A DNA stretch of 64,000 nucleotides from Leucaena leucocephala (taxonomy: Eukaryota > Streptophyta > Magnoliopsida > Fabales > Fabaceae). Below the pieces are notes generated by a model. That model did not search any database and was not told where the DNA came from. It was given only the letters and a program-made list of their open reading frames with translations. Shown here in pieces: positions 46,218-57,018 of the stretch. The position numbers and the translations under genes were made by a program. Location: contig CM073532.1 in NCBI GenBank assembly GCA_037074615.1, positions 14,654,001 to 14,718,000 on the forward strand, read 5' to 3'. Each line of letters begins with the position of its first letter. Position 1 is the stretch's first letter.

Positions 46218-46675
46218 CGCAGCATACTTATCTGTACACAATCACAAGCAAGCACTGTCACTCTGCATTACATATATTGTTATGATTGTTGCTACTGAGA
46301 TTCCCCCGAATCTCATCCCTATATATATGTAACCCTTTACAGGGAGGTTATGTTGAAGTGAAATCTAAGAATTCTGAGAGACGCCGTTATGCTGCCGGAA
46401 GTTAAGACTGAACATCAGTATATGATAAGTACTGTGTACGTATGTGCTGTCTAAGGAGGCTAGAAGTGAGTGGACCTAGCCAGTTCATCTAGTCTTTCCT
46501 GGGTACTACATAGAATGGTAGTTCTCATGAGGGAATTACCGAATCAGTACGGTTCAGTTCTTTATACAGATGAAGCCCGGCGGTTATACTGCCAAAAGTC
46601 AGGCAGGAGAAGCTTTAATCAAGCTAATATGGCTTCTGCAAGTGTACTCTGAGTCGTCTAAGGGAGGATGTTTCA
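46218..46675 (+). mobile_element. Gypsy LTR fragment (3' part, plus orientation)
   Basis: Starts at CGCAGCATACTT, which lies inside sister LTRs (compare 25779), and ends in GGATGTTTCA. The 5' part is missing. A hairpin is at 46297-46314. It joins the opposite-orientation LTR fragment directly at 46676. Confidence 0.8.
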
Positions 46676-46975
46676 AACCGGCTAGGTCCACTCACTTCCA
46701 GCCTCCTTAGACAGCACAAACATACACAGTACTTATCATATACTGATATTCAGTCTTAGTTCGGCAGCATAACAGCGTCTCTCAAAATTCTTAGAATTCA
46801 CTTCAACATAATCTCCCTGTAATGGGTTAGATATGGGGAATGTGATTCGGGTGAATCTCAGTAGTAATAACCATAACAATATATGTAATGCAGTGTGACA
46901 GTGCTTGCTTATGATTGTGTACAGATAAGTATGCTGCATGCTACCATACTAAATAACGTATGATCATAGCAGTGC

Positions 46976-49900
46976 AGTAGTGAAACATCCTCCTTTACAG
47001 CTCTTAGAGTATACTTGCGGAAGCAATTTTAGCTTAACTTAAGTCCAGAGATTGAACTTTTACTCCTAAGTTCCTTATTCTGAACCTTTACTTTGAGAAC
47101 TGGTTTCTCACCTTCTACACATCCAAACGAGGCTTATTACCTATTCACGGAATGCCCCAGATGTGTACTACCGACTCACTAAATCTCGTGGCCAGACTCC
47201 TCCGTTTACTAGGTCAAACTGAGGTCAGAACACTGCTGCCTCAGGACCTGCGAATTTCCCCTCTTAATTTCTCATAAACAAATTAAACATGCCAAACAAT
47301 ATTTATCATTGCATAACATAATGTCATACAGCAAGGCATACACAACAAGACATATGCATAGTCCTTCTATCTCTATTACATCTTCTCCTGCCTGAAATCC
47401 GGCAGCATAACTGCTACATTCCTTCTGTAGAAAGTAACCGATCTTGTACTAATTCGGTAATTACCGAAGGAACTACTATTCTACGTAAGTACACAGGAAA
47501 GACTGGATGAACCGGCTAGGTCCACTCACTTCCAGCCTCCTTAGACAGCACCTACGTACACAGTATGTATCAGTTCCTCTCTTTGTTCCTTCTTCGTTGC
47601 CAGAATTTTGGCAGCCTAACGGCGTCTCTTATAATTTCCAGATTTTATTTTGACAGAACCTCCCCTGTAATGTTATATATGGGAATGAGATTCGTGGGAA
47701 TCTCAGTAGTAATAATCATAACAATATATGTAATGCAGAGTGACAGTGCTTGCTTGTGATTGTGTACAAATAAGTATGTTGCGTGCTTCCATATTCAATA
47801 ACATATGATCATAGCATTGTAATAGAGCTTCAAGCATAACATATAAGACAACAATCCAACCAAACAATAGCACAACAAATCACAAAGACATTACAAAAGA
47901 GCTAGGATTAGTTACTACCTCAAAAGCAGAGCTTCAGAACTTCTCTACTACGTCCAACTTCACCAGAACTTCCTTTCTTCTTTCTTTCTCTCACTTCCTC
48001 TCTCAAGAACTTCTTTCTTCCTCTCTTTCTTGCTTGTACCGAAATGAGGAGCTAGGGGGGTATTTATAGTGTTGAGCAATAGCAATCTTGTAATTTTGAA
48101 GACTTATGATCCTGTGGTCCTGGTTTTTCCTGAATTTCCTATTTTTCTTTATTCCTTTTAATGCATCATCATGACATCATCTCCATGCCACCTCATGGGA
48201 CACCTCATCATGCACATTTCTCAAATGGCGAAATTGAAGCCTTCTTGGACACCTCAGTAGCTGACTCAGCAGTTCTAGTCTAATCCAGACCGGTCCGGTC
48301 CGATTTCCCATAAACTGGACTCATCGGCTAAGATTGTGCCACGTGTCCTTAACTTTTCTTCTGCCTCTAGGATGACGCCATGTGGCATCTGGAAGGGACC
48401 TTTCATGCCTTCCAATGCTATCCAGATAAGTCCTGGACTTTATCTGATCACCTCCTCGGTTATCGTGCCAACCGAGTAACTTACTTGATTGAAACAGCAT
48501 TAAAATAGTATTTTAATGCCACTTTTCCTCACATACTTCATGGGCTACGTTTTTGGACTCTGGGAACATCATCTTGGGTCTCTGATCCAGCCCAAGTACT
48601 CTAATGGCATGATTCCCAAGAAACATCCCTTGGCAAATTACCAAAATACCCCTGAGTGCTCTTTCTTGCACTATTTTAAACCTAAGGGTAAAATCGTCAT
48701 TTTACACCCTTCTGTACTCTGTCAGGGCATATACTGACTCTAAGTAACTTTATCTGCATGTACCTTGGCTTCTGGGCCTCTCAAGAATGACCAAAATGCC
48801 CTTCATTCATCTAATACCCTTTAGTACAACACAGGGGCACTTTTGTAATTTCACACTTTTTTGGGGTTCTGCCGGACACTGGCCCACCTATCAGTCCAAG
48901 TGTCTTATTGGGCCTTTGATGGCGCCATTATTGGGCCTCTCAGGGTCCATTACCTTCATGGCACGCATTACGAGGAATCTTCCCCGTTAATGTTTATTGA
49001 ATATTTTATCTATTATTCACCGTTTATACCCATATCCGGACACCGGCTCCTTCTGTCCGATATACTGGCCTGCGGTGTTCAGGCATCCCTGTGAGTCATA
49101 ACAGTCCTCTGACTGAGGTCATCCGAACTCATTCAGTCCCTTTTCAAATACCGATAAGTTTCCCTATCGGATACTCGGAGGCCTCACACTCCCGTCTGGA
49201 TTTTCTGATTTGTGAATAACTTTCTCTATAGGCCTCCTATCGGTATTCTGTCAGTTTCCTGACATCCGCCCCATAAGGACGCATCATCCTGTATTTTCTC
49301 ACCTAGATCTGAAATCTAGGATATCCGGTATGAATTTTTATAACTTTTGGACGATCAGTCCATTTCTGGCTATCTGGAGTCTTCAAAAATTCCTGTATTA
49401 AGCCAGATTATCGAGCGTCACTTGCTCTCTCTACCGGTGAAATCTGGGACTGAAATGCTTCCGAACAGTCCAAACCACTTCAGGCCTGACTTTCTTTAAT
49501 TACACTTTAGCCCCAAGGAACTTTTCTTCTTTTCAATTAAGTCCCTTTTTATGTGGCTAAAATTACACTTAAGGACCCCACCTTTTTCTCTACTTTTCCT
49601 TTTTGGCTTTATACTTTCCATAATTGCACTTAAGCCCATTCATTTTCTTTCTTTTGCAATTTAATCCCTTTCTTTGCATAAATGGCCATCATATCTCTAG
49701 GGACTTTCACTATTTACATATCAGTCCCTGGACTTTTACTTATTTGCAGTTTAGTCCCTAAAAACCCTTTGTATGTTTTGGGGACTTCTGCTCAAAGGGA
49801 TATACCTCATATTTCTCATTTTAAACCTAGGTGAACTGTCCCGATTCTGTAGGTTAAAGACTTAACTCATCTTTAAATCCTGAAGGACTTAACTCATCCC

Positions 49901-50034
49901 TCGGATTCCTACAAAATACAGGTAAGTGATCCGCCCATATCAGATTACTATCCTGGGACTACGGGTTTAGCAGCCTGCCCATATCAGACTACCTCCCAGT
50001 TCTCCTAGACCAAAAATTGGGATGTTACAAGTAG
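46976..50034 (-). mobile_element. Solo gypsy LTR with TSD AGTAG
   Basis: LTR 46981-50029 (3049 bp), ends TGAAACATCC and GATGTTACA, flanked by AGTAG at 46976-46980 and 50030-50034. The uninterrupted order (GCAG joined to AGCTTCAGACATAAC) is seen in sister LTRs near 32565. TATA box at 48060-48069, hairpin at 47687-47704. Confidence 0.95.
48060..48069 (-). promoter_or_regulatory. LTR TATA box
   Basis: Minus-strand CTATAAATAC followed by CCCCC and a GA-rich leader. Confidence 0.65.
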
Positions 50035-50270
50035 AGCTTCAGACATAACATATAAGACAACAATCCAACCAAACAATAGCATATCAAATCACAAAGCCAT
50101 TACATAAAAGCTAGGATTAGTTACTACCTCAAAAGCAAAACTTCAGAACTTCTCTACTGCTTCCAACTTCACCAGAACTTCCTTTCTTCTTTCTTTCTCT
50201 CACTTTCTCTCTCAAGAACTTCCTTCTCTCTCTAATCTTGCTCTTGGCCGTGCATAATGAAGGCAAGGGG

Positions 50271-50280
50271 GTATTTATAG
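50271..50280 (-). promoter_or_regulatory. LTR TATA box
   Basis: Minus-strand CTATAAATAC followed by CCCC, in the type E LTR. Confidence 0.65.
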
Positions 50281-52173
50281 TTTTGGTCAATGGCATTCTT
50301 GTAATTTTGAAGCCATCTGATCCTGTGGTCCTAGTTTTTCTGGAATTTCCTATTTTTCTTTATTCCTTTTACTACATCATGCATGACATCATCTCAAAGC
50401 CACCTCATGGGACACCTCATCATGCACATTTCTCACATGGCAAAATTGCAAGCTTCTTGGACACCTCATCAGCTGACTCAGCAGTTCCAGTCCAATCCAG
50501 TACCGGTCCGAACCGATTTCCCACAAAATGGACTCACTGGCTAAGATTGTGCCACGTGTCCTTAACTTTTCTTCTCCCTCTAAGATGATGCCATGTGGCA
50601 TCTGGAAGGGACCTTTCACACCTTCCAATGCTATCTAGATGCCATGTAACTTTACTTTATTGAAACAACATTAAAATAGTATTTTAATGCCACTTTTTCC
50701 CACATATATGTTGGGCTACGTTTTTGGGCTCTGGGAATGTTATGTTGGATCCTGATCAAGGTCAAGTACTCTGATGGCTCGATTTTCAAGAAACATCCCT
50801 CGACAAATTACCAAAATACCCCTGGGTGCCCTTTCTTGCACTATTTTAACCCTAAGGGTAAAATCATCATTTTACACCCTTCTGTACTCTGTCAGGGCAT
50901 ATACTGACTCTAAGTAACTTTATCTGCATGTACCTTGGCTTCTGGGCCTGTCCAGATTGACCAAAATACCCTTCATTCATCTGTTACCCTTTTGTACAAC
51001 ACAGGGGCATTTTCGTAATTTTGCACTTTTTCGGGGTTCTGCCGGACACTGGCCCACCTATCAGTCCAAGGGTCTTACTGGGCCTTTGTTGGCGCCATTA
51101 TTGGGCCTCTCAGGGTCCATTACCTTCATGGCACGCATTACGAGGAATCCTCCCTTGTCAATGATTATTGAATATTTTATCTATTATTCACCGTTTATAC
51201 ACATATCCGGACACCAGCTCCTTCTGTCCGATATACTGGCCTGCGGTGTTCAGGCATCCCTGTGAGTCATAACAGTCATCTGACTGAGGTCATCCGAACT
51301 CATTCAGTCCCTTTTTTAATAACGATAAATCTCCCTATCGGATACCCGGAGGCCTCACACTCTCGTCTGGATTTTCCGATTTGTGAATAACTTTTTCTAC
51401 AGGCCTCCTATCGGTATTCTGTCAGTTTCCTGACATCCGCCCCATAAGGACGCATCATCCTGTATTTTCTCACCTAGATCTGAAATCTAGGATATCCGGT
51501 ATGAATTTTTATAACTTTTGGATGATCAGTCCAATTCTGGCTATCTGGAGTCTTCAAAAATTCTTATATCAAGCCAGATTATCGAGCGTCACTTGCTCTC
51601 TCAACCGGCGAAATCTGGGACTGAAATGCTTTCGGACAGTCCAAACTACTTCCGGCCTGACTTTCTTTAATTACACTTTAACCCCAAGGAACTTTTCTTC
51701 TTTTCAATTAAGTCCCTTTTTATGTGGCTAAAATTACACTTAAGGACCCCACCTTTTTGTCTCCTTTTCCTTTTTGGCTTTATACTTTCCATAATTGCAC
51801 TTAAGCCCCTTCATTTTCTTTCTTTTGCAATTTAATCCCTTTCTCTACACAAATGACCATTATATCCCTTGGGACTTTCACTATTTACATATAAGTCTCC
51901 GGACTTTCGCTTATTTGCAGAATTCCTAGGCTTAAGACTTAGAATATTCCTCATATTCCTCATTTTGAACCTAGGTGAACTGTCCCGATTCTGTAGGTTA
52001 AAGACTTAACTCATCTTTAAATCCTGAAGGACTTAGATCATCCTTCGGATTCCTACAAAATACAGGTAAGTGATCCGCCCATATCAGATTACTACCCTGG
52101 GACTACGGGTTTAGCAGCCTGCCCATATTAGACTACTTCCCAGTTCCCCTATACCAAAAATCGGGATGTTACA

Positions 52174-53354
52174 ATGAACAGTGCAAACCGAAATGTTCTT
52201 CCATGGTAAAGTCAAGAACATCAACTTAATCCAACAATCAACCATGCAACTAGCTTGTTTAAGCTTGTCTAAACTATCTATGACATAAAACTCATGTTCC
52301 TCTCACATATACATAGAAATTCCAGCAGCATTTCCCCAAGATTCAAGCCTCAAAACCAACTTAAACTCAAGAAGAAATCATAAGAACAAATTCTAGAAGC
52401 AAGGGAGCAACTTACCTTACAAGCTTCTCCAAGATCCTTGCTTTTTCCTTGCTTGAGAGAGAATTTTTCAAGAGCTTCCTAAGGTTCTTGCTCCATGGTT
52501 TTGAGCTTGCAAATGGGGGATATTTATAGCAAAAGTCATGTGCCATTTGAAGGCCAAGATCACCTTGGGAACTATTTGATCTAATGGTTAAAGGTTTGAT
52601 CTTGGAATGTCTTTTCACTTTTCACTCTTGACCTTACCACTATGACATCACTAGCATGGCCTTACCACCATGACATCACTAGCATGGCCTCTCTTGGTAC
52701 ACCTAACCCTTCCTCTTTTTGGGTGCCATTTTGAAGTCCTTGTGGGTCACACCATGTGCAACTCCTAATTCTTACTTTATTCTCTTTTTCTTTCTTTTCA
52801 AAAATCCACCTCAAGATAACTTTTGGACCTTATTGGGCTGGCCCAGGACGAAATGTTGGGCCTCTTTTAGGTCCAATAGCTAATTGGCCCAAATCCCAAT
52901 GTACTTTCCTCATACCGATATCCGTAAATTACCCAGATCTTAGCATAAATTCTAAACACCTCTTTTAATTGTTCTAACATTTTTAGAAATTCATTCTAAT
53001 ATAAAATGAATTCTCTACAAAGTTTCATAATTTTCTGAGACCCAGAAGTCCTGATAAAAATTTCATACGTTTCCTTTAACCTTTTATCGGTGTCCTTTTT
53101 CACCGTAAATTCCATAATTAATTCTACATGACTCCTTTTTGACTTCTATCAACTCCATAATTTCTCATATTAATTATAATAATTTACTATCAAATTTTCT
53201 CGGATATCCATCCATTGTGTGAAATGACCAAAATGCCCTCTATTCGCTTCTGGTTTCTTTTCTTATCCTTCATCTTAAGTTCTCGAAATTCTCTTTCAAC
53301 AACTCGTCCCCTGAATTCTTCAGGAGTCATTGTTAATTGAAAGGCTCGACAACC
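52174..53354 (-). mobile_element. Type D LTR fragment without nested insertions
   Basis: Colinear with 28430-28548, 31721-31955 and 39542-40360. It keeps the empty sites of both insertions there. A 28-bp local duplication (52632-52687) is private to this copy. TATA-like CTATAAATA lies at 52521-52529 on the minus strand. Both ends are cut by other LTRs. Confidence 0.85.
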
Positions 53355-53868
53355 TGTAACATCCCAATTTTTAGGCCTAGAGATGCAGGGAGTAGCCTGA
53401 GATCGAGAGGATACCAGATCCTTTTTGGGCAGGAGTCCCAAGGAGTAGAATGGCCATTTTGGGATAAAGATTGGAAAGTCAAGTGTTGACCATGTTGGTC
53501 GCGACTTTAGAGTATTATGGTCGCGACTAATATTGACAGAGAGGTATAGTCGCATATGGAAAGGTGTGTGTGTCGCGACTAATAGACAAAATGAGCTTGG
53601 TTGCGACTAGAAAATGATGGGGTCAAGACTAGATTGTGTTGTGGTCGGGACTAATGAACACAGAAGGGGTAGATCGTGATCAGATAATGTTAGGTCGCTA
53701 CTATGTAATGAGAAAGATGTTAGACATATGGGCTAAGAGTTACGAAGGTTCAAGAGAGATAGTTACCCAGTTGGAGATAGAACTGGGGAAATGGTCAGAT
53801 AGAGACAGTCAAGAAAGGTTATCTGAATTGTTAACTCGGGTCAGGGAATACTCTGGTAAGATGAGAAA
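53355..53868 (+). mobile_element. Truncated LTR (non-autonomous family, plus orientation)
   Basis: Starts TGTAACATCCCAATTTTTAG and matches the reverse complement of the LTR end at 33936, including AGGCC, GGTACCAGA-like and TCCCA blocks. It carries palindrome array 10 and is cut at 53869 by the chromovirus, whose 5-bp target is probably AGAAA (53864-53868). The rest should lie beyond the window. Confidence 0.8.
53498..53701 (+). repeat. GTCGCGAC palindrome array (array 10)
   Basis: Units start at 53498, 53520, 53549, 53572, 53600, 53622, 53644, 53673 and 53694; intervals are 22, 29, 23, 28, 22, 22, 29 and 21 bp. About half are decayed, but the spacing is kept. It sits in the same U3 position as array 6 in the opposite orientation. 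Confidence 0.88.
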
Positions 53869-56698
53869 TGTCACATCCTTATTTTTTATACATCTTAGGG
53901 ACCATTCAGTAGCACTTAAACCACTTTTAGGGTCATTGAAGTCTAAACACTTAATCTGGAATTTTATTCATATCGAGTACTGTTCACTGTGGCAAATTCC
54001 AGATGAGTGACCTGACTTTGAAAATTCATAACTAATTATAGAAAAATCGAAATGAAGTGGTTCCAATTTCTAAATGAAGCTAACTCAAATATATTTCAGG
54101 GAAAAATCATTGGTTGACCAATCCTTGACAATTTTAACGTGGGTCAACGTTCCAATATTACTGTTCATCCAATGACTTTCTCCTGAATCCAGCATTCTGG
54201 TCCCAACTTTAACAATTTATATCTTTTCGTGTATACATCCAAATTATACATTCTATATATCAAATTAAATATTAGTATGTCTACTTTCTACCCTATAAAT
54301 TTCGTACATTAATTCAATCATTTACTATTTTTAATAATTTATCAAACATGAATGGGTCTTCACGGGTTACTGTTCACTGAGCCTATTTTCAGCATTTAGT
54401 CTTTACATACCCAAGCATACAACCAACACATATCAGTCATACAGGCCAGATAACAATTAATATCAAATAATCAACTGTTATATATCAGTGCATGATTAAC
54501 TCCCTCATATTCTATTACATCCTTCTCTGTCTAAAATCCGGCAGCATAACTGCTACGATTCTTCTTTAGAAAGTAACCGATGTTGTACCGATTCGGTAAT
54601 TCCCTTATGAGAACTACCATTCTACGTAGTACCCAGGAAAGACTGGATGAACCTTCTGGGTCCACTCACTTCCAGCCTCCTTAGACAGCACTACGTACAC
54701 AGTACGTATCAGTTCCTTTCTTTGTTCCGTCTTCATTGCCGGAATTTCGGCAGCCTACCGGCGTCTCTTAAGATTTCCAAATTTTATTTTGACAGAACCT
54801 CCCCTGTAATGTTATGTTTGGGAATGAGATTCAAAAGAATCCCAGTAACAATAATCATAACAAAATATGTAATGCAGAGTGACGGTGCTTGCTTGTGACT
54901 GTGTACAGATAAGTATGCTGCATGCTTCCATATTCAATAATATATGATCATAGCATTGGAATAGAGCTTCAAGCATAACATATAGGACAACAATCAACCA
55001 AACAAGACAACACATCACAAAGACATTACATAAGAGCTAGGATTAGTTGTTACCTCAAAAGCAGAGCTTCAGAACCTCTCTACTACTTCCAACTTCACCA
55101 GAACTTCCTTACTTCTTTCTTTCTCTCACTTTCTCTCTCAAGAACTTCTTTCTTCCTCTCTTTCTTGCTTGCACCGAAATGAAGGAGTAAGGGGGGGTAT
55201 TTATAGTGTTGAGCAATGGCAATCTTGTAATTAGGAAGACTTATGATCCTGTGGTCCTAGTTTTTCCTGGAATTTCCTATTTTCTTTAATTCTCTTTTAC
55301 TGCATCACCCTGGACACCTCATGGGACACCTCATAGGACACTTCATCACCCATATTCTTCATGTGACGAAATTTGGAGGTTCTGGAAGCTTTCCGGTCCA
55401 ATCCGGCACCGGCCCGGTCCATCGCCTCGAAAAACGTGCTGTTTTCTGCATCTGATGTTTCTGAAGATCCTTTTTATGTCTACTGACCTCACATTTAGTA
55501 TCTAGACCCTTTATATCATTAACTTTTTAATACTGGGTCCAGACTCAATTACAGATCCCCTGCGAAATGACCAAAATGCCCTTGGTGCCCTATCTTGTCC
55601 TATTTTAATCCTAAGGGCAAAATCGTCATTTCACACCTTTCTGGACCCGGTCAAAGCTTATACTGGCTCTAGTCAACCTTATTTAGACATGTCTTGACCT
55701 CTGGGTCTGTCCAAAATGACCAGAATACCCTTTATTCATCTGCTGCCCTTTTTGTACAACATAGGGGCATTTTCGTAATTTCGCACTTTTCCGGGGTTCT
55801 GCTGGACACTGGCCCACCTATCAGTCCAAGAGTCTTATTGGGCCTCTAATGGCGCCATTTTTTGGGCTTCCTGGGTCCATTACCTGTATGGCACGCATTA
55901 CGAGAAATCTTCCTTTAACACAGTTCATTGAATATTTTAACTATTATTTACCGATTATACACCTTTTTCGGACACCGGCTCTTTTTCCCAGATACAGTGT
56001 CCAACTGTGTTCAGGCATCCTTGGGGGTTATAACGGTCATCTGACCGAAGTCATTCGATCGCATTTAGCCCCTTTAAAAATACCGATAAATCTCCAACCC
56101 GGATCCCCGGAGGCCTCACACTCCCGTCTGGATTTTCCAATTTGCAGATAACTTTTCCTACAGACCTCCTATCGGTATTCTGTCAGTTTCCTGACCTCCG
56201 TCCCATAAGGGGGCATCATCCTATATTTTCCCACTTATATCTGAAATCTAGGGTATCCGGTATAAATTTTTATAACTTTCGGACGATCAGTCCATTTCTG
56301 GCTATCTGGAGTCTTCAAAAATTCCGGTATTAGGCTTGGTTACCCGGCGTCACCTACCCTACCTTCGGGTAGAATCTGGGACTGAAATGCTGTCGGGCGG
56401 TGCAAACCACTTCTGGCCTATTTTCTTTAATTATACTTTAGCCCCAGGGAACTTTTCCTTCTTTATAATTAAGTCCCTTAATTTGGCTAAAATTACACTT
56501 TAAGACCCCACATTTTTGTCTACCTTTCCTTCCTTACCTTAAACTTTCCATATTTGCATTTAAGTCCTTTCTTTTCCTTTCTTTTGCAATTTAATCATTT
56601 TCTTTACATAAAGGACCACATCTTTTTCCTGAAACAGAGCTCATATATTCCGTTTATTCTGTACATAGGAACCAGTACAGAAAATTAAGGATATTACA
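53869..56698 (-). mobile_element. 3' LTR of the chromovirus
   Basis: 2830 bp, plus-strand ends TGTCACATCC and GGATATTACA. TATA box at 55197-55206 and CT-rich tract at about 55105-55170. The hairpin found in other LTRs is decayed here (GAGATTCAAAAGAATCCC near 54827). No GTCGCGAC array. Confidence 0.95.
55197..55206 (-). promoter_or_regulatory. LTR TATA box
   Basis: Minus-strand CTATAAATAC followed by CCCCCC and a GA-rich leader. The counterpart in the 5' LTR is at 63223-63232. Confidence 0.65.
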
Positions 56699-56712
56699 TT
56701 TCTCTCCCCCTA
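56699..56712 (-). promoter_or_regulatory. Polypurine tract of the chromovirus
   Basis: Minus-strand TAGGGGGAGAGAAA next to the LTR start TGTAATATCC. The following block, AAATAAATTTCGTCC on the plus strand, is shared with non-coding elements at 19065 and 33951. Confidence 0.85.
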
Positions 56713-56751
56713 AAAATAAATTTCGTCCCCGAAATTTACATTACATCTATC

Positions 56752-57018
56752 CTATACAAATAATTCAGGGTACTTTTCTCTCATCTTTTCTTCTGTTTCC
56801 CATGTAGCCTCTTGTTCAGTCAAGCCTTTCCAGATTACTTTAACTAAAGGAATTTGCTTATTCCGCAACTGCTTGACTTTTCTATCAGTAATTCGCACCG
56901 GTCCAACCTCATAGGTCAAGTCATCTCGCAGTGCGACCTCATCTTGCTCTATCACATGAGATGGATCTGGAATATACTTCTTTAATTGGGAAACATGGAA
57001 CACATCATGTATCTGGCC
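56752..57018 (-). pseudogene. Chromodomain segment, out of frame with pol
   Basis: Translates as [15 protein letters not shown], then DDLTYEVGPVRITDRK, LRNKQIPLVKVIWKG and EATWETEEKMREKYPELF before a stop at about 56752. The last part is a chromodomain of the Tekay/Del type, which in the family follows integrase and helps target heterochromatin. Its frame is shifted relative to gag-pol: the pol frame reads through the start of this segment as [10 protein letters not shown] and stops. About 130 codons of integrase C-terminus normally upstream are missing. Confidence 0.88.

Larger units (their letters stand above)
46676..52173 (-). mobile_element. Gypsy LTR (type E), left-truncated and split
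   Basis: Segments 46676-46980 and 50035-52173 form one minus-oriented LTR ending GGATGTTACA. It is split by the solo LTR at 46981-50029. The left end (TGAAACATCC part) is missing at the joint with the plus-oriented fragment. TATA box at 50271-50280. Confidence 0.8.

Noticed and set aside
53636..54010. 124-codon frame
   Set aside because: It crosses the junction between the truncated array LTR and the chromovirus LTR, so it is a chance fusion.
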